Shown: positions 18,290 to 26,055 of the stretch, piece by piece
Numbering within the stretch: the first letter of the stretch is position 1
Layout: each line of letters opens with the position of its first letter
NCBI GenBank assembly: GCA_937949945.1
Contig: CALFEQ010000171.1
Span: 57,328 to 121,327 of the forward strand
Length of the DNA stretch: 64,000 nt
Direction of reading: 5' to 3'
DNA from: an uncultured Myxococcales bacterium
GTDB lineage: Bacteria > Myxococcota_A > Polyangia > Polyangiales > Polyangiaceae
Notes under the pieces: generated by a model
Told to the model about the DNA's origin: nothing
What the model saw: the letters and a program-made list of their open reading frames with translations, nothing else
Database searches by the model: none
Made by a program: the position numbers and the translations under genes

Positions 18290-19408
18290 TCAGAACTCGC
18301 CGGAGACCAAAAGGCCGCTGGTGCCCCATCCCGCGTACGGGGTGACGACGGGGCGGCGGGGTGCTGCGTGCTTCGCGTCGTCGCGCTTCGGCGAAAAGAG
18401 GTACCAGCCGCCCGCGAAGAGGAGACCGGCGCCCATCACGCCGAGCGATATGTTCGCGATCATCGCGTTCTGATCGACCTTGTCGTTGTTCTCGCGCAGC
18501 GTCTTGCAGGGCTGCTCGAACTGCGGCACGCCACGGTTGCAAGCGCCGTACGCCACGTTGACGACGTTCCCGTCGCGATCGACGAACCTGCCCGACGTGG
18601 CGCCTCGGGTGATGTCCGCGTGCCCCTTGTCGGCCTTCGCCTGCGCGTCGGCCTTGAACGCGGCGAACACGATGGCGCTGACGAGGCCGACGCCCGCGAC
18701 GCCGAGCCCGACGTAGACGGGCGTCATCTTCTCCGGTGGAGAGAACAGCCCGCTCTTCTTGGTGCCGCGGTCGGCACCGGGCGGCTCGTCTTGCGACGGC
18801 GCCGTGTCGGGCGAAGAGGCGTCCGCGCCCGCCACCGGGCTCGGGGCCGCGGCCACGTTCGACGCCGTGTCGGCGAATCGCGCCTCGACCAGCTGACCGG
18901 CGCTCGCGGTGACGGTCACCGTCTGCGTCGGCGATTTGACGGTGTGGGTGCCGGGCTCGACGTCGATCGGATCGAGCGGCGTCGTACCGACCTTCTGATC
19001 GTCGACCGCGATCTCGGTCCCCGGCGGGGCGACCACCTCGATCCGCCCGAGCTTCTTTCGTACCTCGGCGAGGCCGGCTTCGGCGTCCTTGCGCTGCTGC
19101 GGGCTCGCGTTGGGCGCCTCCTTGAGGAACTGCTGGAAGTATTTCGCCGCCTCGAGCGGGTGGTTCGACCGCGCGGAGCTCTGCGCGAGATTGAGAAGGA
19201 CCGCGGGGTGCTTCTTCAGCGCGTACGCCTGGAGGAAGGCGAGGCGGGCCTCTTCGTACTTGCCCTTGTCGAACGCCTCGACGCCCTCCTTGAAGCGCGC
19301 ACGCGCCTGGAGGGTCACCGGATCCTCGCCCTGCGCGGCGGCAGGAAGCGAGACGGTCTGCGACAGCAGCGTGAGGAGAACGACACCGGCGATGCGACGC
19401 GTCTTCAT
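18290..19408 (-). CDS. Exported TPR/PEGA envelope protein
   Basis: 372 residues with a clear signal peptide (MKTRRIAGVVLLTLL ... LPAAAQ), GAGGA about 4 nt before the ATG. Residues ~30-120 hold TPR pairs (FKEGVEAFDKGKYEEARLAF), ~125-185 a PEGA domain (VVAPPGTEIAVDDQ, VEPGTHTV), then a Ser/Pro/Asp linker and two hydrophobic segments (~240-262 and ~325-345). It is a paralogue of the products at 6979-7968 and 39853-40632. It follows the Ala/Pro-rich membrane protein gene by 17 nt on the same strand, so the two are probably co-expressed. Confidence 0.78.
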   Translation of the reverse strand: MKTRRIAGVVLLTLLSQTVSLPAAAQGEDPVTLQARARFKEGVEAFDKGKYEEARLAFLQAYALKKHPAVLLNLAQSSARSNHPLEAAKYFQQFLKEAPNASPQQRKDAEAGLAEVRKKLGRIEVVAPPGTEIAVDDQKVGTTPLDPIDVEPGTHTVKSPTQTVTVTASAGQLVEARFADTASNVAAAPSPVAGADASSPDTAPSQDEPPGADRGTKKSGLFSPPEKMTPVYVGLGVAGVGLVSAIVFAAFKADAQAKADKGHADITRGATSGRFVDRDGNVVNVAYGACNRGVPQFEQPCKTLRENNDKVDQNAMIANISLGVMGAGLLFAGGWYLFSPKRDDAKHAAPRRPVVTPYAGWGTSGLLVSGEF

Positions 19409-19425
19409 GGTGTCCTCGGGCGCCG

Positions 19426-20649
19426 TCAGAATGGATTATCGCGGACGATCCCGCCACCCCCACCGCTCGTCGTCTTCGGGCTGGGCTTCGGCGCGGTGGT
19501 CTTCGCGGGCTTCGGGGCCGCTGCTGCCTTCGGCGCGTGCGCTTGAGCTGCGGCGACGGTCTTCGCGGGCTCTGCCTTGGCGCGCTTCTCGGGCTTCTCG
19601 GGTTTGTCCGCGGCCTTCTCGGCCTTGCTCGTGGTCTCTGGCGGAGGCTCGTCCTTGGCGGCCGCGGTCGCGGGCGGCGTCTCGTCCTTCGGCGGCGCCT
19701 CGTCTTTCGGCGGCGGAGGCGGGATGTCGTCCGCGGCCTCGGTCGGCTGAGCGCTCGGCATGGACGCCGTCTGCGTGGGCTTCGCCTCCTCGGTGGTCGA
19801 CGAGCTCGAGCCGAGCTTCACGAGCAGGCCGACGACGACGAGACCGACACCCAGGGCGGCGACGAGGAGCAGGACCTTCGACGGGGACTTCTTCTTGACG
19901 ATGCCGAGGTCGTCGAGGTCCGCATCGCTCGCGGGAGCGTCGTCGCGGAACGGGTCGGCCACCGGAACCGGAATGTCGGCGGCACGCGCGGCGGGCGGCG
20001 TCGACGGGGCGGCGGCCGGAGCCTCCGGCGCCGGCGCGGCAGGGGGCGGCGCCGACGGCGCCGTCGGCGCCTCCGGCGCCGAAGCCGCTTCTGCGGGAGC
20101 TTCCGTGGCCGGTGCGGTCGGTGCGGCAGGCGCGGCCGCGGAAGCCGACGGAGCGGCGGCGGCCGGAGCCTCCGGTGCCGGCGCCGAAGGCGAGGGAGCG
20201 ACCGCGGGTACGACGGCGATCACCGCGTCCGAGCCGAGCGCCTCCGAGCTCGGAGCAGGCTCGCGCGCTGGACTCTCTGCCGCCGGCTGGCCGTTCGCGC
20301 TCGCCGCGAGCGCGGCGTTGGCAGCGGCGACGACGGCCTGCGCCTCGGGAGAGATGCCGAGCTGCGTCGCCTTGTTCGACGGCAGCTTCGCCGGCGAGCT
20401 GGCCGCCGCCGGGGCGGGAGCCGGGGCCTGTTTCGTCTCGGTCGCCGCGTTCTCCGTCGGCCCGCCGATGATCACCGCGGGGGCAGGGACGATGGGCGCG
20501 GCCTCGGGTGCGGGAGCAGCGGGCTCCGGCGGCGCGTCCCACCCATCGTCGTCGACGGCCCACGAAGGGCGGAACGCCTCGGCTGCGGCGTCCGCCTCGT
20601 CCACGCTGAGCGGCGCGGGCTGATCGCCGCTCTTGCCCTGCATCGCCAT
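19426..20649 (-). CDS. Ala/Pro-rich single-pass membrane protein
   Basis: 407 residues from ATG 20649. A short acidic N-terminal head (VDEADAAAEAFRPSWAV) is followed by ~200 residues almost entirely Ala, Pro, Ser and Glu, a Lys-rich patch (KKKSPSK), one membrane helix (about 258-280) and a Lys/Ala/Pro/Thr tail ending VRDNPF. Helix position and tail resemble the C-terminal half of the kinase at 5129, whose tail ends FENPY, but no kinase domain is present. It is paired with the TPR/PEGA gene downstream. Function unknown; possibly an envelope-spanning linker. Confidence 0.65.
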   Translation of the reverse strand: MAMQGKSGDQPAPLSVDEADAAAEAFRPSWAVDDDGWDAPPEPAAPAPEAAPIVPAPAVIIGGPTENAATETKQAPAPAPAAASSPAKLPSNKATQLGISPEAQAVVAAANAALAASANGQPAAESPAREPAPSSEALGSDAVIAVVPAVAPSPSAPAPEAPAAAAPSASAAAPAAPTAPATEAPAEAASAPEAPTAPSAPPPAAPAPEAPAAAPSTPPAARAADIPVPVADPFRDDAPASDADLDDLGIVKKKSPSKVLLLVAALGVGLVVVGLLVKLGSSSSTTEEAKPTQTASMPSAQPTEAADDIPPPPPKDEAPPKDETPPATAAAKDEPPPETTSKAEKAADKPEKPEKRAKAEPAKTVAAAQAHAPKAAAAPKPAKTTAPKPSPKTTSGGGGGIVRDNPF

Positions 20650-20658
20650 ACCGGGCCG

Positions 20659-20688
20659 ATCGTAGCACTCCGTCGCCGAGCGATACAA
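20659..20688 (-). promoter_or_regulatory. Promoter TTGTAT-N18-TACGAT
   Basis: On the minus strand TTGTAT (20688-20683) and TACGAT (20664-20659) are 18 nt apart, and TACGAT ends 9 nt before the ATG at 20649, giving a leader of only a few nt. It would drive the Ala/Pro-rich protein and the TPR/PEGA gene. Confidence 0.5.
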
Positions 20689-20767
20689 CGCGGCGCGCCG
20701 TCACCGCTGCCCCCACGTCATGGCTCGGCTCGTCCGTATCGCGGGGCCTCGGGCGACCCGAACGCCC

Positions 20768-21187
20768 TCAGGGAAACTCGCGCTTGAGCACGTCGTCCCA
20801 TTCGTCGGCGACGCGGCCGACGGTGTCGAGCAGGTCTTCGAACTCCTCGTAGTCGAGGCCGGAGAGCCGCCGGAGCGCGCGGACGAAGATCTCGTCTTTC
20901 GCGGCGTCGATCGCGAAGGACGCGTCGGCCGTCGTGAGGAACGAGAGCTCGAGGAGCCTGCGATAGAGGGCCTCCCGTCCCGTCTTCGGCACCGGCATGA
21001 CGGGCGCGATGATGAGGAGCACACCGTGGTCGTCGAGCACGTTCACCCCGATGCTCGCCGAGCCCTTGCGCGTCTGCGTGTAGCCGTTCTCGTCGAGGGG
21101 ACGCAGCTCGATGCCCGCGCGCTCCGAGAAGCGCTTCAGGTAAGCGTTGACCATCTCGGTGGCGCTGGAGAACCGCGTCCCGGTCAT
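20768..21187 (-). CDS. YbjN/CesT-like domain protein
   Basis: 139 residues from ATG 21187, supported by TATTCC 6 nt upstream. The alternating strands and helices (VNAYLKRFSERAGIEL ... SIGVNVLDDHGVLLIIAPV ... LLELSFLTTADASFAID ... LDYEEFEDLLDTVG) follow the YbjN fold, related to type III secretion chaperones and found in many bacteria without secretion systems. No secretion genes are nearby. It is divergent from the amidase gene. Likely a small cytoplasmic protein-binding factor. Confidence 0.65.
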   Translation of the reverse strand: MTGTRFSSATEMVNAYLKRFSERAGIELRPLDENGYTQTRKGSASIGVNVLDDHGVLLIIAPVMPVPKTGREALYRRLLELSFLTTADASFAIDAAKDEIFVRALRRLSGLDYEEFEDLLDTVGRVADEWDDVLKREFP

Positions 21188-21258
21188 CCGATCGGAATAG
21201 AGAGGCTCGTCCTCGCTTCGGCTTTGCACGCGGCCGATGATAGCCTCCTCGGCGCACG

Positions 21259-22914
21259 ATGGGGATCCCGCCCAAGGTACGTGCTCTCGTCGTCCTCGTC
21301 GTTCTCGTCGTCGTGGCGGCATGCGGAGGGAGCTCGAAGCCGGAGGTGGACGCCGGCGCCGCCGATGACGTCGCGCGCGCACGTGCCCTCGTCGCATCGG
21401 GCTCGCCGCTACCGGCGCGGCCCGAGGTGATCGCGACGGCGCAGTCCGTCGAGGCGCTCGCCCTGAAGGAGGGCGCCGGCGCGCGCGCCGTCGAGCTGCA
21501 CGCGCTCGCGGCCGCTCTCCACGAGAGGATGTGGCGCGTCGAGCATCGCGAGCAGGACGCGAAGGAGGCGATCGATCTCTATCGCGCGGCGAGCAAGGAC
21601 CTCGCGATCACGGGCGCCTGCGAGGCCGCTGCTCGCGGCGCCCTGCTCGCCGGCGAGCTCGCGAAGGACGCGGAGACGACCTACGCCGAGCTCTATCGCG
21701 TCCAGCGCCGCGGCTCGGCGCTGGGATCGGACGCCGGCGCGAGCCTTTGCGGACCGGTGATCGACGGTCCGCTCGCGGCCCTCGTGGCGTTCCGTCCGCC
21801 CGCGGCCGTCCTCGATGCCATCGATCGCGGGCTCGCCGGCGAGGGAGCCATCGCGCTCGCGCTGCTCGATGCCGGACCGGCGCGCGTGCGCGTCGCGCCA
21901 CGTCTCACGCGCATCGAGCAGTGGGGCGGCTCCGAAGCGGCCCGCGTGGTGCTTCACCTCGACAGGAGCGCACGCTTCCGCGTGGGCGACGTCGGCAGCG
22001 GGACGGGTCACGGCGCGCGGACGTACGTCGAGCTCGACGGCGTCGAGCTCGGCGGCGCCGCGAGGGAGACGCCGATTGGTGGGATCGTCACGCGCATCAT
22101 CGCCGAAGCGACCTCGACCGGCTCTCGCGTCTCGCTCGACCTGAGCGGTCCGGCGTACCGCCGCGTCTTCCACCTCCTCGAGCCCTTCCGTGTCGTCATC
22201 GACATCGCGAAATCGCCGCCGGGCTCGGGACCGAAGGCCGGAGCGCGCTCGGTGGAGCGCGTCGCGATCGATCCCGGACACGGCGGCAACGACCCCGGAG
22301 CGATCGGCCCCTCCGGCCTGAAGGAGAAGGACGTCACGCTCGCGATCGCGCACAGGCTCGCGCCGATCCTCGCGCGACAGGGCATCCAGGTGACGCTCAC
22401 GCGCGACGACGACCGCTACGTCACGCTCGAGGAGCGCACCGCGCGGGCGAACGCCTTCAACGCCGACCTGTTCGTCTCGATCCACTGCAACGCGGCCGAG
22501 AACAAGACGAAGCGCGGCGTCGAGACCTACGTCCTCGACACCACCACGAGCGACATGGCGGCGCGCGTCGCCGCGCGCGAGAACGCGACGAGCCAGGCCG
22601 CGAGCAACGAGGTCGCGCAGCTCCTCGCCTCGATGCGCCTCGCCGATCAGGCCACGCGCTCGACGCACTTCGCGGAGCTCCTCCAGCGCGCCGGCATGGC
22701 GTCGCTCTCGGAGAAGTATCCGGACGTCACCGACGGCGGCGTGCACTACGCGGCCTTCTACGTCCTCGTCGGCGCGCGCATGCCCGCAGTCCTCTTCGAG
22801 GCGAGCTACATCTCGAACGCGATCGACGAGCAGCGCCTCGGCTCCGCCGACTACCAGCAGCGTCTCGCCGACGGCATCGCGAACGCCGTGAAGGCGTACC
22901 GCGAGGGGCGCTGA
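21259..22914 (+). CDS. N-acetylmuramoyl-L-alanine amidase (AmiC type) lipoprotein
   Basis: 551 residues. The N-terminus VVLVVLVVVAAC gives a lipobox with Cys22. Residues ~35-200 are helical and TPR-like, ~205-315 an AMIN domain that in relatives targets the enzyme to septal peptidoglycan or secretins, and ~330-548 the Amidase_3 catalytic domain. Zinc ligands are seen in IDPGHGG (His), LKEKDVTL (Glu) and SIHCNA (His), with the catalytic Glu in VLFEASYISN. It cleaves the amide between MurNAc and the stem peptide during daughter-cell separation. The lipid anchor and helical insert are additions to the E. coli plan. Confidence 0.93.
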   Translation: MGIPPKVRALVVLVVLVVVAACGGSSKPEVDAGAADDVARARALVASGSPLPARPEVIATAQSVEALALKEGAGARAVELHALAAALHERMWRVEHREQDAKEAIDLYRAASKDLAITGACEAAARGALLAGELAKDAETTYAELYRVQRRGSALGSDAGASLCGPVIDGPLAALVAFRPPAAVLDAIDRGLAGEGAIALALLDAGPARVRVAPRLTRIEQWGGSEAARVVLHLDRSARFRVGDVGSGTGHGARTYVELDGVELGGAARETPIGGIVTRIIAEATSTGSRVSLDLSGPAYRRVFHLLEPFRVVIDIAKSPPGSGPKAGARSVERVAIDPGHGGNDPGAIGPSGLKEKDVTLAIAHRLAPILARQGIQVTLTRDDDRYVTLEERTARANAFNADLFVSIHCNAAENKTKRGVETYVLDTTTSDMAARVAARENATSQAASNEVAQLLASMRLADQATRSTHFAELLQRAGMASLSEKYPDVTDGGVHYAAFYVLVGARMPAVLFEASYISNAIDEQRLGSADYQQRLADGIANAVKAYREGR

Positions 22915-22973
22915 GCGGTCGACGAGCCGCGGGAGCGCGCGACGCACGGACGACCGCGTCGGGCTCCTGAGGG

Positions 22974-23597
22974 TCAGCCGATCGCGAGCTTCTTCGCGAG
23001 CTCGATGTGCAGCCGCGGGAGGCTCGCGGCGGGGAGGGCGAGGTCGGCTCCCGGGACGGGCGTGTCGTCGGTCGTGACGACGATGATGGCCGTGAAGGAG
23101 GTCTCCACGTCGGACTTCAGCGCGGCGATGCTCGCCTCGCCGCTCCACGTCGAATCGTCGAGGGCGCAGACGATGGCGTCGGGCTGCGCCTCGACGAGGC
23201 TCGCGATCGCCGTGACGACGTGATCGAAGCGACGAACGGAGAAGCGCGTGGCGAGCTTTCGGACGACCTCGTCGGAGCGAAGCGCGTGGTCCGGCGGCGC
23301 CGCCACGAACACGGTGGGCTTCACGCTCGTGAGGGCGTCGGGCAGCGGATAGCCGTGCTCGCGCAGGAACGCCACGACGTGGTTGCGCCGGAAGCGCAGG
23401 TGCCTGCCCGGCGTGCGATGGTGCGGGATCTTCCCGGCGTCCGCCCAGTGATGGATCGTCTTGAGGTCGACCTCGCAAAACCGGGCCACGTCCTGCGCCG
23501 TGTAGACGAGCGGAGCGGGCGCCGCGGCAGGCTCTCGTCGCGAGGTCGCGCGCGGTCCGAGCGCGCGCGTCAGCGGGGCGCGTCTTCGGCCAGCCAT
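22974..23597 (-). CDS. Excisionase/MerR-type HTH protein with C-terminal receiver-like domain
   Basis: 207 residues. Residues ~30-85 contain an HTH_17 helix-turn-helix (YTAQDVARFCEVDLKTIHHW ... HLRFRRNHVVAFL). The C-terminal ~115 residues alternate beta strands and helices as in response-regulator receivers (PTVFVAAPPDH ... PDAIVCALDD ... FTAIIVVTTD), but the phosphoacceptor Asp position is unclear. Such hybrid proteins are known in myxobacteria as single-gene regulators. It overlaps the Nudix gene by 28 nt and is likely translated from the same transcript. Confidence 0.75.
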   Translation of the reverse strand: MAGRRRAPLTRALGPRATSRREPAAAPAPLVYTAQDVARFCEVDLKTIHHWADAGKIPHHRTPGRHLRFRRNHVVAFLREHGYPLPDALTSVKPTVFVAAPPDHALRSDEVVRKLATRFSVRRFDHVVTAIASLVEAQPDAIVCALDDSTWSGEASIAALKSDVETSFTAIIVVTTDDTPVPGADLALPAASLPRLHIELAKKLAIG

Positions 23598-24445
23598 CGG
23601 TCACCCCGGAGCACGTACCGGGAAGGGCCGGGGACGCGCGTCTCGGCGACCTCGTGCTCCGGATCGCCGGGCAGCGTGAGGGCCATCGTCACGGAGGAGC
23701 CCTCCGTCTGTTGGACGAGGCGAGGACAGATCGGATCGAGGCAGCTCTGCGCGGCGAGGGCCAGCACGTCCGTGGTCGTCGCGCACGTCGAGAGCAGCGC
23801 GATCGTGCGATGGGTCGGAGGCGCGACCTGGACCTCGCCGGCCTCCCACCGGCGCAGCACCTCGCCGGGCGTCGCCCAGAAGCTCGCCATGGTCTCGTGC
23901 TCGTCGTGTGCGCCGCTCAAGCCCGCGGGCGCGACGGCGACGAAGAAGCGCGCGTCGTAGCGGCGGGACTCGGCCTCCGGCGTCACCCATCGCGCGAGCG
24001 GGTGGAGCGCGTCGAGGTCGAGCCGCAGCGATCGGCGAGCCAAGAAGGCGCGGAGCGCCGTCGGATCCTCGGCGAGCTCGGCCCGGAGCGCGAAGAGCTC
24101 GTCTTGCGAGACGGAGCCGCCGCACACGTGGAGCATCGCGGCCTCCTCCAGCGTCTCGCGGCATGCTGCGATCGCCAGCGCGCGCAGGTGCGCTTCGTCG
24201 TTCGCGAAGGGCACCTTGCTGGGCCGCGGCGCGCGGGGCGGCGTGGCGAGCGCGTTCCACGCGCCTTCCGCGTCGGACGCATCGAGCTTGCCGCCAGGGA
24301 AGACGATCGCGCCGCCGAGGAAGCGGCTCTGCTTGCTCCGCTCGACGCAGAAGATCTCGACGCCGTTCGCGCCGTCGCGGACGAGGACGACGGTCGCTGC
24401 GTCCTTGGGCGGTGTCGCGGGCCGGTCGAGCTTCAGATCGAGCAC
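23570..24445 (-). CDS. Nudix hydrolase, NUDT19-like
   Basis: 291 residues from GTG 24445. An N-terminal beta strand (AATVVLVRDGANGVEIFCVER) leads to FLGGAIVFPGGKLD, then a ~35-residue insertion before AACRETLEEAAML. The Nudix box GX5EX7REUXEE is thus split, as in the NUDT19/coenzyme A diphosphatase branch. Substrates of that branch are CoA and acyl-CoA esters; here the substrate is inferred only. The gene precedes and overlaps the HTH gene on the minus strand. Confidence 0.85.
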   Translation of the reverse strand: MLDLKLDRPATPPKDAATVVLVRDGANGVEIFCVERSKQSRFLGGAIVFPGGKLDASDAEGAWNALATPPRAPRPSKVPFANDEAHLRALAIAACRETLEEAAMLHVCGGSVSQDELFALRAELAEDPTALRAFLARRSLRLDLDALHPLARWVTPEAESRRYDARFFVAVAPAGLSGAHDEHETMASFWATPGEVLRRWEAGEVQVAPPTHRTIALLSTCATTTDVLALAAQSCLDPICPRLVQQTEGSSVTMALTLPGDPEHEVAETRVPGPSRYVLRGDRWLAEDAPR

Positions 24446-24513
24446 GCGTCCTCGTTACCACGAACCAGGCGCGCCCGAGACGGTTTTGAAGGGCCGATGC
24501 GCCGGAAGTGAGC

Positions 24514-25050
24514 TCAGCGCAGACCGGCGCTCTGCGCCCGGAGCTTGCGGCGACGCTCCTGCGCGTGACGCTCGATGCGCTGCTGATCGCTCGGATCCTC
24601 GACGAGCGTGAGCGCGTCGCGCTCGTCGTCGCGCAGCCGCTCGAGAAGGATGTCGGCGGCGCGCTCCGCCGTGATGGCGTCGTCGCCTCGTCCCGGGAGC
24701 TCGACGACCGCCTTCTTGACGTGCAGGTCGGCGAGCGCCGTCATGAGCCGCTCGAGGACGCGCTCGAAGGTGGCATCGCCGAATGCGCTGCGCGGCCCGA
24801 GTCCGGCGACGATGAGCTTGTCGAACGGCAGCCGAGGCCGCACGGGGACGGCCAGGAGCTCGCCCACCTCGCCGAGGAGAAAGTCTTGTTTCGCGAGGCG
24901 GCTCAGCCGGCCGGCGAGCCGCCAGTCGAGCAGGCCGGCCAGGCCGGTGAGGGGACGGGTGTCTCGAAAGACGCCGCATGCGACGACCTCCGCGCTCAGC
25001 TCGTCGAGGCGCCTCAGGTCGCGCGCGACGAAGCGGAGGTCGAGCATCAC
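24514..25050 (-). CDS. Stand-alone M17 leucyl-aminopeptidase N-terminal domain
   Basis: 178 residues that match the N-terminal macro-like domain of cytosol aminopeptidases (VACGVFRDTRPLTGLAGLLDW ... DFLLGEVGELLAVP ... LPFDKLIVAGLGPRSAFG), ending in a basic helix (IERHAQERRRKLR). The C-terminal metallopeptidase half is absent, so it is not a peptidase. It overlaps the nusB stop by 4 nt (ATGA), making it the last gene of the riboflavin/nusB operon. Its role is unknown; in full-length enzymes this domain takes part in assembly and, in PepA, DNA binding. Confidence 0.75.
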   Translation of the reverse strand: MMLDLRFVARDLRRLDELSAEVVACGVFRDTRPLTGLAGLLDWRLAGRLSRLAKQDFLLGEVGELLAVPVRPRLPFDKLIVAGLGPRSAFGDATFERVLERLMTALADLHVKKAVVELPGRGDDAITAERAADILLERLRDDERDALTLVEDPSDQQRIERHAQERRRKLRAQSAGLR

Positions 25051-25508
25051 GCCTTCTTGCCCTCGGTCGGCGAACGCGTCGCCTCGGCGTCGTCGTCGAT
25101 GCGCCCGAGATCGGTCGCGATCCGATCGAGCACGCCGTTGACGAAGCTGCTCGAGTCCTCGGTGCCGTACATCTTCGCGAGCTCGACGGCCTCGTCGATC
25201 ACGACCGCGCGCGGGACGTCTTTCTGCGCCATCAGCTCCCAGGTCCCCATGCGGAGCAGGTTGCGATCGACGCGACTCATTCGCTCGAGGCGCCAGTTCT
25301 GCGACGCGGCGCTGATGTACTTGTCGACCGTCGCCAGGTTCTCGGCGACGCCGCGGACGATCATGTCGGCGTACGGCCGGCCCTCGGGATCGGCGTCCTC
25401 GAACGAGCGCCAGTAGAGGTCGATCGTCTGGTCCGCGGTCGCGCCCGATGCCTCGAGCTGGAAGAGCATCTGCAACGCGGCCTCTCGGCCGGAACGGCGC
25501 GCACCCAT
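25047..25508 (-). CDS. nusB: Transcription antitermination factor NusB
   Basis: 153 residues, the usual NusB length plus a short acidic tail. The all-helical pattern GARRSGREAALQMLFQLE at the N-terminus and RVDRNLLRMGTWEL ... VVIDEAVELAKMYG ... SSSFVNGVLDRI are diagnostic. NusB binds boxA RNA with NusE/S10 and promotes antitermination of rRNA operons. It lies 20 nt after ribH, the common ribH-nusB arrangement, and overlaps the following M17-domain gene by 4 nt. Confidence 0.96.
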   Translation of the reverse strand: MGARRSGREAALQMLFQLEASGATADQTIDLYWRSFEDADPEGRPYADMIVRGVAENLATVDKYISAASQNWRLERMSRVDRNLLRMGTWELMAQKDVPRAVVIDEAVELAKMYGTEDSSSFVNGVLDRIATDLGRIDDDAEATRSPTEGKKA

Positions 25509-25528
25509 CGTCGTCTATCTACTCCCGG

Positions 25529-26041
25529 TCACTTCGCTCGGAAACCGGCTTCCGCGAGCGCGCGGTCGAGGGAGACCATCTCGATCGCGGAGACGGCCGC
25601 GTCCCATCCCTTGTTCCCGGCCTTCGTACCCGCACGTTCGATCGCCTGCTCGATGGTGTCGGTCGTGAGCACGCCGAAGGAGACCGGGATGCCCGTCGCG
25701 AGCGACACGCTCGCGGTTCCCTTCGCTACCTCACCGGCGACGTAATCGAAATGCGGGGTCGAGCCGCGGATGACGGCAGCGAGCGCGATGATCGCGTCGA
25801 CCTTCCTGCCGCCCTGCGCATCCACCGCTCCGGCCAGGCGCTGCACCGCGATCGGGATCTCCCAGGCGCCCGGGACGCGCACGACGGTGACGTTCGCTTC
25901 CTCGGCGCCGTGGCGCGCGAGCGCATCGAGCGCGCCCGCGAGCAGGTGGTCGACGATGAAGTGGTTGAAGCGGCTCGCGACGATGCCGAACCTGGCTCCC
26001 TTCGGGACGACGAGGTTGCCTTCGAGGGTGCGCGGGGCCAT
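25529..26041 (-). CDS. ribH: 6,7-dimethyl-8-ribityllumazine synthase
   Basis: 170 residues from ATG 26041. Lumazine synthase motifs are complete: GIVASRFNHFIVDHLLAGAL, VRVPGAWEIP, AAVIRGSTPHFDYV with the active-site His, and SFGVLTTDTIEQAIERAG. It condenses 3,4-dihydroxy-2-butanone 4-phosphate (made by the adjacent RibBA) with the ribitylamino-pyrimidine to form lumazine. It sits 14 nt after ribBA and 20 nt before nusB in the same operon. Confidence 0.97.
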   Translation of the reverse strand: MAPRTLEGNLVVPKGARFGIVASRFNHFIVDHLLAGALDALARHGAEEANVTVVRVPGAWEIPIAVQRLAGAVDAQGGRKVDAIIALAAVIRGSTPHFDYVAGEVAKGTASVSLATGIPVSFGVLTTDTIEQAIERAGTKAGNKGWDAAVSAIEMVSLDRALAEAGFRAK

Positions 26042-26055
26042 GGGGTGACGGTCTC

